From an uncultured bacterium (GTDB lineage Bacteria; Actinomycetota; Coriobacteriia; Coriobacteriales; Coriobacteriaceae), in the NCBI GenBank assembly GCA_905215765.1, contig CAJMRP010000020.1, positions 1 through 21,771 of the forward strand: 21,771 nucleotides of DNA, written 5' to 3'. The notes below the pieces were generated by a model. The model did not search any database and was not told the origin of the DNA. It saw only the letters and a list, made by a program, of their open reading frames with translations. Shown here in pieces: positions 1 to 7,905 of this stretch (its first letter is position 1; each line of letters begins with the position of its first letter). The position numbers were made by a program, and so were the translations under genes.

Positions 1-2
1 GC

Positions 3-623
3 AGGCTGCCCAGGCGCGAGCCCAAGACCTTCGAGGGTTTCGACTTCTCCAGGATCCAGGGCCGGGACGCGGCCGCGCTGGGCAAGCTCCCGTCGCTGGC
101 CGACCTCTACGCGCACCGCAACGTCGCCTTCGTCGGGCCCGGCGGCATAGGGAAGACGCACCTCGCGCAGGCCTACGGGCGCGAGTGCTGCATGCGGGGG
201 CTCAAGACCTACTACATAAAGGCGACCGAGCTCAGGGACAGGTTCCAGAAGGCCGTCCAGCGGGGAAACACCTCGCGGGTCGTCTCCTCGCTCGTCAAGC
301 CGTCGTGCCTCATCGTTGACGAGGTGGGGAGATGCGTCTACGACAGGCCGTGCACCGACCTGTTCTTCGATGTCGTCGACAGGCGCTACGAGAAGGAGGG
401 GCCGAACGCGATGGTCCTCACGAGCAACATCGCCCCGAGCGGGTGGGATGAGTTCTTCACGGGCGACGACACGCTCCTCTGCGCCCTCGACAGGCTGTTC
501 GACAAGGCGTCGGTGTTCGTGATGCGGGGCCCGAGCTACCGCGGCAGGGAGCTTGACACCTACTCGGTGGAGGCCGTCCCCCAGGCGGTGAAGGTGAGGG
601 GGATCCAGCCCGAGGGGATGTAG
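3..623 (+). CDS. istB: IstB-like ATP-binding helper of IS21 transposition (5' partial)
   Basis: This is an AAA+ ATPase that assembles with the IstA transposase to choose target DNA. The frame is open from the window edge, so the N-terminus is missing. An ATG at 192 lies after the Walker A motif and cannot be the true start. Visible landmarks are a conserved PKTFEGFDFS segment, Walker A GPGGIGKTHLA (about 120-170), Walker B LIVDEVG (about 318-338) and a sensor-like LTSN. About 206 residues are visible; the family is usually about 250, so roughly 45 are missing. Codon use is very GC-rich. The gene ends about 107 bases before the IS end, with no sign of decay in the visible part. Confidence 0.9.
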   Translation, partial: RLPRREPKTFEGFDFSRIQGRDAAALGKLPSLADLYAHRNVAFVGPGGIGKTHLAQAYGRECCMRGLKTYYIKATELRDRFQKAVQRGNTSRVVSSLVKPSCLIVDEVGRCVYDRPCTDLFFDVVDRRYEKEGPNAMVLTSNIAPSGWDEFFTGDDTLLCALDRLFDKASVFVMRGPSYRGRELDTYSVEAVPQAVKVRGIQPEGM

Positions 624-656
624 GAATGCGATAGGAAAGTCATAGATGCGGGCGTG

Positions 657-730
657 TTGGCTAAAATGGGTCGGCCGGGATTGGTCAATCTCGGCCGACT
701 ATATTTGGCTAAATTATTCCGGCGCTAACA
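657..730 (+). repeat. IS21 right end with repeated terminal motifs
   Basis: Two copies of a TTGGCTAAA-type motif (about 657-670 and 704-718) are followed by the terminus at 730. Multiple terminal repeats are known transposase-binding sites in IS21-family ends. Between them lies a small inverted pair, GGTCGGCCG (669-677) and TCGGCCGAC (691-699). The target duplication cannot be checked because the left end is outside the window. Confidence 0.6.
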
Positions 731-2116
731 GCGATTCCCCAACAGCTTGACACCGTCATTAATCTTTGCTCGCAATTACTTTACTCTTTAACGAAGCCCC
801 GCGCCTGCGAATGCGATGTCGATATACTGGCAGACCTTCTAAGCGAACTTCAATCGCTCCGGTCCACCGATTACTTCCATTCGCTTTCCGTAATTTCACA
901 TGGGTCTTTTCAGCAGCCGCCAGAAGGAGTGTCTGAGGGAGAGCTATCCAGGCATCAAGAGTTTATCCATCGCTACGGGCCCCTTCGCCGCGCCGCGCTC
1001 AATAAATCACAGGGGCTGCTCGTCCGCAAAGCGGCGCTGAGTGACCACGACGCGGCACTCAAGCAGATAAAGAGACAGGCCATTATTCGCCATGCCGAGA
1101 ATACATGTCTATTGGAGACGGAATGGTCCTTTTCAAAGTTCTATGCAAGGCTTCTTAGCGAGTTACTCAATTGCGGCAAGATTCCCATTAGATGCAAGTC
1201 CTGCGGATCGCTATTCTTTCCAACCGGATCAAACAGCCAGTACTGCAACCGCTTTGACCCAGCCACAAATCGTTACTGCAACCCCCGGCTCAATGAAACG
1301 AAGCGCTTGGGTCGCAAAGCGCCGCACGGCACGGCCATCAACCTCCATAAGAAGGCTGAAACTGCTAAACAACTCAATGAAAAAAGACGTTTCTCATACT
1401 TTGCGGAACTCGAGGAATTTGTCGACCATGAAATAGGGCCCGTTTACTTCAAGAGCACCCTGATAACGGATGAGCTCTATCAGTCCTGGAGAGCCGCAAT
1501 CAACGGCCCGAAAAACCAGCCTAGAACAAAGACGCCTGAGCGCCTTGCCTTCCCCCATCCCGTAATCTGGGAAGAACAGGTCATCAACGGCAATCAGGAA
1601 ATCGCCGTTTACCTTAATCAATATGCCTATCCTGCACTTCGAGACAAGCTTGCCCAAAGTGCTAAATCATCAAAATCGAGCTGCATGACAATAGACAAGC
1701 CGACTATTCGTTTTGGCGGCTGGAAACTGCGCCTGTTTGATCTCCTGCGTCTTATTGCTTCTATCAATAGCGACAAGGAGCAAATCCAAGATGGCCCCAT
1801 CCCAGTCCCAGGCTTAGGTTCAATGGACGTATTCACCCCCGACAGAAGCCCCTTAGAGCCTTTGCCAGAAGGCAGGAAAAGACTCCTGCACTTCCCACCC
1901 AGCGGAAAGGGAAGATTAATTCTCTTTGAAATCATAGACGAGAAGCGCAGCGAGCAACTACAGCGGGACCCAACGCAAACCACGCCCCCGTCTCAACCAG
2001 AAGAGCGTCAACAGCGCTATCCACATGAACGCCAAGATCAAGACTTAACTGATCCCCTCTCCAGCTTCCTTTTATCAAGAAAGGAGGTAGGGAAGAGATT
2101 GCTTCCGTCCTTCTGA
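731..2116 (+). pseudogene. DUF6076-like zinc-binding protein, 5' end removed by the IS21 insertion
   Basis: The frame is open from the IS border (731) to a stop at 2116, about 461 codons with no start near the junction, so the original gene continued into what is now on the other side of the IS. Translation could restart at GTG 929, but the only purine-rich stretch there, AGAAGGAG, overlaps that codon. The central part has a zinc-finger-like Cys cluster: CKSCGSLFFP, then QYCNRF, then RYCNP, followed by a basic helical segment and an ELYQSW motif. This pattern resembles DUF6076, a family of unknown function. The C-terminal 60 residues are polar and low in complexity. Function is unknown. Codon use is less GC-rich than the IS before it. 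The family assignment is from memory of the motif. Confidence 0.65.
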
Positions 2117-2264
2117 TAGACCGGCAGAAAAACCGTCGAGCTCGAAGAATGATCCCGGTGAAATTGTAGATAGATGAGGGCAACCAGACGGCGACGTCCT
2201 CTCCCTATTTTTAATCGATGGACCTGAATACGTCTCGATCGATTCGACCGTCCAGAACACATCA

Positions 2265-2289
2265 AAACCACCTCTAAAAGGGGTGGTTT
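2265..2289 (-). repeat. IS200/IS605 right-end hairpin
   Basis: AAACCACC (2265-2272) pairs with GGTGGTTT (2282-2289) over a short loop. It shares its stem sequence with the hairpin at the other end of the element. It could also act as a terminator for the interrupted gene upstream, although the T-tract after it is poor. Confidence 0.6.
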
Positions 2290-2398
2290 GCTCTTAGGGT
2301 ATAACCCTTGGATTGCCGGCACGCGTCTAAAGGCGCCGGCCCTCACGGCGTTCGGGCCGCACTGCAGATTGGCCCGTAACGAGCCGGTCAAACCGGCG

Positions 2399-2869
2399 CT
2401 ATTTCCGCTTCGGCCCCCTATCGAAGGGGTCCTCGTACTCCTTGACGCTCAGCCGGTCGAGCGCGATGTCGGCCCTCTCCTGCTCCCGGATGCACCTCGC
2501 GATCGTCGCCTCGTTCAGGCCGACGGTGGAAACGCAGTGGCCCTCAGCCCAGAACTTCCTGTTGCCGAACTTGTACTTCATGTTCTCGTGCCTGTCGAAT
2601 ATCATCAGCGAGCTCTTCCCTTTCAGATAGCCCATCACGCTGGACACGCTGCACTTCGGCGGTATCGCCAGCAGCATGTGGACGTGGTCGGGCATCAGGT
2701 GCTCCTCGATGATCTCTATCCCCTTGTACTGGCAGAGCTTCCTGAAGATCTCCCCAAGGTCGGACCTCACTTGGTTGTAGATGACTTTGCGCCTATACTT
2801 CGGCGTGAACGCGACGTGGTACCTGCACATCCACTTCGTGTGCGACAGGCTGCAGGCCTTCTGGGCCAT
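2399..2869 (-). CDS. tnpA: IS200/IS605 TnpA transposase with Tyr-to-Cys at the catalytic position
   Basis: This is a Y1 HUH single-strand transposase of full family length (156 residues). Recognisable parts are WMCRYHVAFTPKYRRKV near the N-terminus, the HUH motif DHVHML (His62, His64), the GYLKGKSS segment (80-87), STVGLNEATIA and the LSVKEYEDPF tail. In the IS200 and IS608 proteins the nucleophilic Tyr lies in a motif such as VKQYIENQ or IQDYIKHQ. Here the aligned segment is TIARCIREQ, with Cys126 encoded by TGC (plus-strand 2492-2494). Just before it, the usual GYYVSTVG reads GHCVSTVG. The frame is otherwise intact. The copy is probably unable to cleave DNA itself, though it might still bind the ends or be moved by an active relative. 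Confidence 0.92.
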   Translation of the reverse strand: MAQKACSLSHTKWMCRYHVAFTPKYRRKVIYNQVRSDLGEIFRKLCQYKGIEIIEEHLMPDHVHMLLAIPPKCSVSSVMGYLKGKSSLMIFDRHENMKYKFGNRKFWAEGHCVSTVGLNEATIARCIREQERADIALDRLSVKEYEDPFDRGPKRK

Positions 2870-2960
2870 ACGCCATCACCGCCCTCTCCACTCGGATTCC
2901 TTGCGGCCTGAACAATCGCAAGTGTCCGGCGAGGGGGCGGCTTTGTAAAGCCGGTTAGCC

Positions 2961-2982
2961 CCACCCGCGTAGCGGGTGGTTT
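2961..2982 (-). repeat. IS200/IS605 left-end hairpin
   Basis: CCACCCGC (2961-2968) and GCGGGTGG (2972-2979) form a perfect 8-bp stem with a 3-base loop, flanked by TTT. It lies about 90 bases upstream of tnpA, the usual place for the left-end palindrome. Confidence 0.65.
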
Positions 2983-3028
2983 CTGATGCGCCGCCCTGCG
3001 CGCGACGCACAGGCTAAAGCCTGTAATA

Positions 3029-3062
3029 AGGTGCGGAGAGGGGCATGCCCCACTCCGCACCT
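3029..3062 (-). terminator. Strong hairpin after the restriction-modification gene
   Basis: A 10-bp stem AGGTGCGGAG/CTCCGCACCT continues, after one A-A mismatch, into GGGG-CATG-CCCC. It starts 25 bases after the stop of the RM gene and probably ends its transcript, although no clear U-run follows. A second small hairpin, ACAGGCT/AGCCTGT, lies at 3009-3024. Confidence 0.5.
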
Positions 3063-3087
3063 ACAGCGCCCAATCGAGAGAATCGCG

Positions 3088-5427
3088 TTAAAGGCCCAGG
3101 ATATCCTCAAAACTCTTTCTTAGCATTGACACCTTCTCGGCGATGGATACATCGCCATCCGGAATTGCCTCTGTGGGGGTCTTTACCGTTAACTGCTTCA
3201 GACGCCCCTTGATAGACATTCGTCCATAGAAGAACCGCCATCTTTGAGAGTTAATTTGTGATGCAAACCAAATCAACTCATTCAGAGTCATCCTGTATTT
3301 CGGCGTTAGTACCCTAACGGCAGATCCGCCATTTCCTCGTGCCATAAACGGCCACGGCTGAACTCTTGCACATCCGAAGCAAGTAACAGTAATTCCACCA
3401 TCGCAATAAATCTCGTCATCCACTCCTTGGACAAGTCTGACTATGCTGTTGTTGGGGTCTCCGCTCGAGATATAAGGACATGCACCATCTTGATAGTTCT
3501 TCTCACCCTGCGATTTTCCGCTTCCGACATAAAACAGCTCTTCTATCGGCAGGCTGACGTCATATGGCAACGAAGGCAAATCATTCCATTTGCAAGGAAA
3601 GCCATCAATTACTTCCGATGATAAATCGGAATAGTCGATACAAGTTGAAAGCATTTCGCGTTCAACATGGCGCCGAATGACCGACAACTCAACAGTGAGG
3701 AATGAAGGCTGCGAAAGATATTGCTCGGGAGAGAATTCCGCACCTTCTTGAAGTATCAAACTTCCGTCTACAACGGTAGCGAGATCGCTCGTAAAATCCT
3801 TTCCTTGCATGAATGCATTGAAGCAATCTAGGACTTCTGGTAATTGGTTTCCCGAGCATTCGACCCTTTTGCCCTTTAGCTTTTCGTAACCGTCATTCCA
3901 AATCTTGGCCATAAACACACGGTCCTCTTTTCGATGCGGGCAATGCGCCTTAAGAACCATGATTGTGGTATCGACGGCGGTTGGGTAAAAGAGATCGCCC
4001 GGAAGACTAATCATCCCCAGAAGGACATTGCTTTTCAGGAGCTCTGTTCTCCATGAAGAGTTGTCTCTATCCGCGAAAATACCGGACTTTACAACTACGG
4101 CAAGAAGACCCTTCGGTTCGAGTGCGTCAATTCCGGCTGAGATAAAATCCCTTTCGGGTTCATCCTCTTGAGAAAAAGGCGGATTGAGCATTACCTTGTT
4201 GAATCTTCCTCGAACTAGCGTGCGGCTACCGTCCTCAAAGCAGCTACTGTTCTCAATATGACTCTTCCCGTCTCCTCGGAAGAACATGTTGAGCGCCGCC
4301 AGGGACCATACCGTTGGATTTGTATCAAACCCGTATAGTGACTCCCGGATTATGTCGGTGGGAATATTGTTCTTCTTTCTCGTTCGCATCATTCTGTCGA
4401 ACGCTGCAACAAGAAATCCCCCGCTACCACAGGCGAGATCGAGGACCTTTTCACCAGCTTGGACATCAATCAGTTCTGCGCAGTACTTCGTAATGTGACG
4501 TGGAGTAAAAACAATTCCTAGTGCGTTATTGTCGTAGCCATACCGAATGAACGCTTCATATAGCATCCCAAGAAAGTCAGTGTCCGTTTGAAGTACTGAA
4601 CGAATGTTTAACGTATTCAACAGCGCGACTAAATGAGCAATTTTCGGGGCGAGCATCTTATAGTCGGCCTGAGTCAACGTCAACGCTGTAATCAGTTGAC
4701 CCTTTTTTTCTTCTGAGAAATGATCTGTTGTTGTGATAGCCTCAGAAACGAGGGCATTAATGGAATCAAGTTCTTTTCCTTCGGAAAGGTCGATATCGCC
4801 CCAATAGAGCGCAGTAATCAGCGAGCCTAATACTTTTGGCCTTAGTTGGGGTTCGATTTTCGCAGAGCGAAGAACGGCGGATATCGAAATCGCCGCAGAA
4901 ATGAAATCTTCGCTTTTCGGAATAGATAGTTCCGTTGCTCCATTTGTAGTCAGTAGTGCGTTTTCGCATTCGGAGTAAGAAGGGAAACTAGTAATCGGAT
5001 ACCCATTTGCCTCTAGCGAAACCCAGATGTTTTCGCCTGACTGACCGCTTCCAAGGAGATATTCCGTTCGGAATACATAGCCGTAGTCCTCTTCACCGGC
5101 TGAACCGACAATGATGCTTATCTGATACGGATTGTGGCTAGAATTAATCTGTTCGGCATAATTCCTCGCTTGGGACATCGCTTCATCAATTTTGTTGTAT
5201 TCATTTTTACATTCGACAACCACTAACGGGATGCCTTTTGCACATACCAGAAAATCAGGCTTCGTCCCATTCAACCCAATATCGGGAAAAGCATCCTCTA
5301 TCTCTTGTTCTTCGAGAAAATTGCCTCCTTTTGCAACGTGAGAAACATTCCATCCGCGCTGTTTTGCAACAGTCCGAAGCAGATAGCGATTTCTCGCCTC
5401 TGTTCTTTTGCTCGTTTTTTTTGCCAT
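3088..5427 (-). CDS. Single-chain restriction-modification enzyme (nuclease-N6-adenine methyltransferase-TRD, type IIG-like)
   Basis: One 779-residue chain appears to combine cutting, methylation and site recognition. Residues 1-130 resemble the N-terminal nuclease domain of type I R subunits: KPDFLVCAKG then VVVECKN gives a PD-(D/E)XK core with Asp58, Glu72 and Lys74. Residues 280-510 are an HsdM-like N6-adenine methyltransferase with FTPRHITKYCAELI, SAM motif I VLDLACGSGGF (Asp330) and catalytic NPPF (415-418). Residues 610-750 look like one HsdS-type target-recognition domain, with PYISSGDPNNSI and GGSAVRVLTP. No helicase or translocase motifs are present, so it is not a type I R subunit. 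The ATG at 5427 is preceded by GAGGGGG at good spacing. The gene is AT-richer than its neighbours, suggesting acquisition, and follows the broken HTH gene by 64 bases. Confidence 0.85.
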   Translation of the reverse strand: MAKKTSKRTEARNRYLLRTVAKQRGWNVSHVAKGGNFLEEQEIEDAFPDIGLNGTKPDFLVCAKGIPLVVVECKNEYNKIDEAMSQARNYAEQINSSHNPYQISIIVGSAGEEDYGYVFRTEYLLGSGQSGENIWVSLEANGYPITSFPSYSECENALLTTNGATELSIPKSEDFISAAISISAVLRSAKIEPQLRPKVLGSLITALYWGDIDLSEGKELDSINALVSEAITTTDHFSEEKKGQLITALTLTQADYKMLAPKIAHLVALLNTLNIRSVLQTDTDFLGMLYEAFIRYGYDNNALGIVFTPRHITKYCAELIDVQAGEKVLDLACGSGGFLVAAFDRMMRTRKKNNIPTDIIRESLYGFDTNPTVWSLAALNMFFRGDGKSHIENSSCFEDGSRTLVRGRFNKVMLNPPFSQEDEPERDFISAGIDALEPKGLLAVVVKSGIFADRDNSSWRTELLKSNVLLGMISLPGDLFYPTAVDTTIMVLKAHCPHRKEDRVFMAKIWNDGYEKLKGKRVECSGNQLPEVLDCFNAFMQGKDFTSDLATVVDGSLILQEGAEFSPEQYLSQPSFLTVELSVIRRHVEREMLSTCIDYSDLSSEVIDGFPCKWNDLPSLPYDVSLPIEELFYVGSGKSQGEKNYQDGACPYISSGDPNNSIVRLVQGVDDEIYCDGGITVTCFGCARVQPWPFMARGNGGSAVRVLTPKYRMTLNELIWFASQINSQRWRFFYGRMSIKGRLKQLTVKTPTEAIPDGDVSIAEKVSMLRKSFEDILGL

Positions 5428-5491
5428 CTATAGTAACCCCCTCAAACTTCAGTTGAGCACGCCTCTGTTCGTTAACCAATAACCGCAATCC

Positions 5492-6130
5492 TTAACTTGG
5501 GAGACCCAATTTATCGAAAAAGATGCCATTTCTCATTTTCGCGTCGTTGACAATCTTGCTGAAAGACAGAACTTCTATGTACGCGTTGGTTTTGTCGTTG
5601 AACACACATCTCACAAGACCGTCCGTCGTTTCGGAAAAATTGAAGTTCTCAAGAACCGGTTCGAACGATCGCGTAATGTCGCAGACTGCATATAAATGCG
5701 GCCTTGGGGTCGATATCGGGGAAAAGTCCAGGTTCCGCCCGATCCACTCATCGTCGCGGGATGCGTAGACAACAGAGCACTCTATACCCTTCGCGGCGAG
5801 TTGGTCAGCGACAAGGTGGCTCGCGAGATTGCAAAGGCCTCTCGGTTCAACATCGGGCAGATCTTCATCTCGATACCAACGAACGATATGCTGGCCAAAT
5901 TTCCCGTAGGACTCGTCCACGTCATTCAGGCATTGCATCGTGAGGCCGCCGAGCTTTTCGTTCTGGTCGTATATCCAGTCGAAGGCATCCTTGACCGGCA
6001 TACAGTCGAGCTCGGGGTCGAGCCATTTTCGGACGCTTGAGACGCGAATGTCGAGGCCTCGTGCAAGATCTTCCGGCTTGAGTCATAGGTTATCGAGCTG
6101 GACCTGCATCGAGCATTTGAGATCGAGCAT
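5492..6130 (-). pseudogene. HTH-domain protein of unknown function, interrupted by an in-frame TGA
   Basis: The best start is ATG 6130, preceded by GGAAGGA at 6 bases. After 15 codons a TGA (plus-strand 6083-6085) stops the frame. The same frame then continues as LKPEDLARGLDIRVSSVRKW, a convincing DNA-binding helix-turn-helix, and runs on without a break to 5492. An internal ATG at 6001 lies past the HTH and lacks a ribosome site. The C-terminal 170 residues (from MPVKDAFDWIYDQ) match no family I can name. A helix with GLCNLASHLVADQLAAKGIE followed by RPHLYAVCDI faintly recalls a transglutaminase-like Cys/His arrangement; this is weak. It lies directly upstream of the RM gene on the same strand, where a controller gene could sit. 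A CGA-to-TGA change would explain the stop; sequencing error is possible. Confidence 0.6.
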
Positions 6131-6154
6131 GATCATTCCTTCCTGTAACGGGGT

Positions 6155-6178
6155 TGCACGACTCATTGCAGTCGTGCA
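6155..6178. repeat. 9-bp-stem hairpin between two minus-strand genes
   Basis: TGCACGACT and AGTCGTGCA pair over a 6-base loop. The hairpin is downstream of the gene ending at 6286 and 25 bases upstream of the start of the broken HTH gene. It could be an end-of-transcript hairpin for the first or a leader hairpin for the second. No T-run follows on the minus strand. Confidence 0.45.
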
Positions 6179-6285
6179 TTTCGCCTAATTCTATCAGTGC
6201 GACGGTAAACCGACTCCGCTCGAATAGGCGTTATAGATCAAATCAAATGGATAATCCCACGGGGAACCGTACTTGCTGCCTTTTC

Positions 6286-7113
6286 TCATTCGTCGGCGAA
6301 TGGTTGAAACAACGGCGCTTCCCCGCGCTCCTCGTACCCGCGCTCGAGCTTCCTCCCAAGCTCCGCAGCACAGCGCTTAGTCTCCTCGGCAAACAGGTCA
6401 TCGATTGCCCTGTCAATTCGCACGCAGGTCTCGAAATGCTCGTCCTTCCAGGGCAGGTCGAGTCCCAAGCTTGCATCCCAATAGCCGCCGAGCTTTGCGT
6501 TGATTACTTCCTCGGGATACAGCACATCGTGACGAACACCTTCGATTGCCTCGTCCTCGTCCATATCGCAGGCTGCATCGTCCTTCTCGAGGCACTTGCG
6601 CAGCTCCTTTTGCTCGCGGATGCGATTCAGCGCGCTGGCGCACACCACAGCCAAAAAACGATAGCGCTCGTACAGGTCCCATTCGCCGCCAAGCCATACC
6701 CGATAGCCCAGAACGACGCTTGCGGGCTCCTCGTTCAGCAGAAACAGTTCCCACGGATATACTTCAGCGCACGCGTCCTCTCCCAGCTTTTGCGCGCCAC
6801 CGCGCGTAAAAGCGCATGGCTCCACGTCGTAATAGCCAAAGCCGTGGCCCGCATCGCGGCGATTGACGACATGCTTGGGCAGCAAAACAATCTTGTCGCT
6901 GGACTCGGGGTCGATCTTCCGCAGCTTTTTGACCTTGCGGCGAACGCGCTTTAGGTTGCGCTCGTTATCGACACGGCCACGGTCGTCCGGCTTGCCGCCG
7001 TATCGCAGGGCAACCTCGCGTGCCAGGATCTTTGTGTCCGCAGCGTACAGTAGGTCGCTCACGGTGGGCAGATCTTCCCACTCAATACCGTCGACATCCC
7101 AAATCCTGCTCAT
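6286..7113 (-). CDS. Hypothetical protein, last gene of the T4CP/ClpP cluster
   Basis: This 275-residue soluble protein is of no family I recognise. The start at 7113 (MSRIWDVDGIEWEDL) has AAAGAGG about 7 bases upstream; an in-frame ATG at 7179 has no such site. It has an acidic N-terminus, a short basic region around NLKRVRRKVKKLRK and an acidic C-terminal half rich in Glu and Asp. No signal peptide or membrane segment is seen. It follows the ClpP-like gene by 74 bases on the same strand, so it is probably co-transcribed. Its codon use matches the GC-rich genes of the cluster and differs from the AT-rich RM block to its left. The basic segment could touch nucleic acid, but that is only a suggestion. 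Confidence 0.75.
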   Translation of the reverse strand: MSRIWDVDGIEWEDLPTVSDLLYAADTKILAREVALRYGGKPDDRGRVDNERNLKRVRRKVKKLRKIDPESSDKIVLLPKHVVNRRDAGHGFGYYDVEPCAFTRGGAQKLGEDACAEVYPWELFLLNEEPASVVLGYRVWLGGEWDLYERYRFLAVVCASALNRIREQKELRKCLEKDDAACDMDEDEAIEGVRHDVLYPEEVINAKLGGYWDASLGLDLPWKDEHFETCVRIDRAIDDLFAEETKRCAAELGRKLERGYEERGEAPLFQPFADE

Positions 7114-7187
7114 GTTCAACCTCTTTCTGGCTGTGAATTTACGCACCTGTTCGCCCTGCTCAACGTACTTGTAGGGCATATGCCCCG

Positions 7188-7790
7188 CTAGAGCGCCTTC
7201 TTACTCGGAGCAATTACCTCGTCCACCAGACCCAACTCCAGTGCGCGCTTGGCGTTGCACCAACAGTCGCGCTCGGTGAGCTCATGGAACTCCTGGGCGC
7301 TCAGGTTGCCGTGCTCGGCCAGTAGCTCGTCCAGCTCGGCGCGCATGGCCGCTGTATGCTGGGCCACAATCTCGATATCGGTCTGCTGCGCCATGCCCGT
7401 GCCGCCCATCAGCTGGTGAATGAGCACCTGCGTGTGGCGGTACACCTGACGGTGGTCGCCGCAGGCCAGAATCACTGCGGCCATCGAGGCCACGACGCCC
7501 TCGCCCACCGTGATCACGAGGCAATCGAGCGACTGTATGGTGTCGATGAGCGCCAGCCCCGCCGTAACGCTGCCACCCGGGCTGTTGATGATAAGGGTGA
7601 TGGGCTCGGTTGCGCTTTGATGTTCCAGCACCAGCATGGACTTAATAAGGCCGTTGCAGGTCACATCGTTGACCTCACCCTCCAGCAGCAGCACACGACT
7701 GTTGAGCAGTTCACTTGCCATATCGACAGCGGCAACACGGCCGTCCTTGGACTTCTTTATGATGCTGGGCTCACGATACATAACGGGCAT
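7188..7790 (-). CDS. ClpP-like serine protease (family S14)
   Basis: The 200-residue length and fold markers are those of ClpP, the proteolytic chamber of Clp proteases. INSPGGSVTAGLALIDTIQ is the typical segment after the first beta-alpha units. VVASMAAVILACG holds the nucleophile Ser102, LIHQLMGG holds His125 and TERDCW supplies Asp175, so the catalytic triad looks complete. QQTDIEI in the handle region is also conserved. AAAGGA precedes the ATG by about 6 bases. It is unlikely to be the housekeeping ClpP, because no clpX or tig is nearby. It sits between a T4CP-like ATPase and an unknown gene on the same strand. S14 proteases also occur in phages and conjugative elements. Whether it works with a host Clp ATPase or with the neighbouring ATPase cannot be told from sequence. 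Confidence 0.9.
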   Translation of the reverse strand: MPVMYREPSIIKKSKDGRVAAVDMASELLNSRVLLLEGEVNDVTCNGLIKSMLVLEHQSATEPITLIINSPGGSVTAGLALIDTIQSLDCLVITVGEGVVASMAAVILACGDHRQVYRHTQVLIHQLMGGTGMAQQTDIEIVAQHTAAMRAELDELLAEHGNLSAQEFHELTERDCWCNAKRALELGLVDEVIAPSKKAL

Positions 7791-7825
7791 GGTAATTCCT
7801 TTCTAAACGGAATCGGTAAGGAGGC

Positions 7826-7867
7826 AAAAACTGGACCGCACGGCTTACGACTAACGGAAGCCGTGCG
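7826..7867 (-). terminator. Intrinsic-terminator-like hairpin between the TraG-like and ClpP-like genes
   Basis: A 10-bp stem (arms at 7858-7867 and 7837-7846, GCACGGCTT/AAGCCGTGC core) is followed on the minus strand after about 6 bases by TTTTT. It lies in the 115-base gap between the two genes, so it may attenuate read-through into the ClpP-like gene. Confidence 0.55.
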
Positions 7868-7905
7868 ACAAAACATGCAAGATGGGATACACAAAGCTGC
7901 AGGGA

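Larger units (their letters stand above)
1..730 (+). mobile_element. IS21-family insertion sequence, right part (left end outside the window)
   Basis: The segment holds the IstB-type ATPase gene and, downstream of it, a non-coding end with two copies of a GGCTAAA-containing motif and a terminus reading GCGCTAACA. Read inwards this gives TGTTAGCGCC, matching the TGT...ACA termini usual for IS21-family elements. The reading frame of the next gene stays open right up to 731 and is closed inside the element (stop at 710-712), which places the boundary at about 730. The istA transposase gene and left end would lie before position 1. Confidence 0.8.
2264..2983 (-). mobile_element. IS200/IS605-family element (tnpA only), about 0.7 kb
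   Basis: A single HUH transposase gene is bordered by hairpins on both sides. In element orientation the left-end hairpin (2961-2982) and right-end hairpin (2264-2289) both begin AAACCACCC, as expected for the subterminal palindromes of this family. There are no terminal inverted repeats or target duplication, which is normal for this single-strand transposition mechanism. The size fits tnpA-only IS200 types. Exact cleavage points are not determined, and extra small hairpins lie at 2937-2952 and 2381-2399. Confidence 0.75.

Noticed and set aside
731..928. Separate small gene between the IS and GTG 929
   Set aside because: The frame is continuous with the downstream gene and has no start; it is the remnant of its N-terminal region.
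2288..2911. Open frame of 207 codons on the plus strand
   Set aside because: Antisense to the IS200/IS605 transposase and spans its right-end hairpins.
6154..6954. Open frame of 266 codons on the plus strand
   Set aside because: Antisense to the hypothetical gene at 6286-7113, which has a proper ribosome site and operon context.
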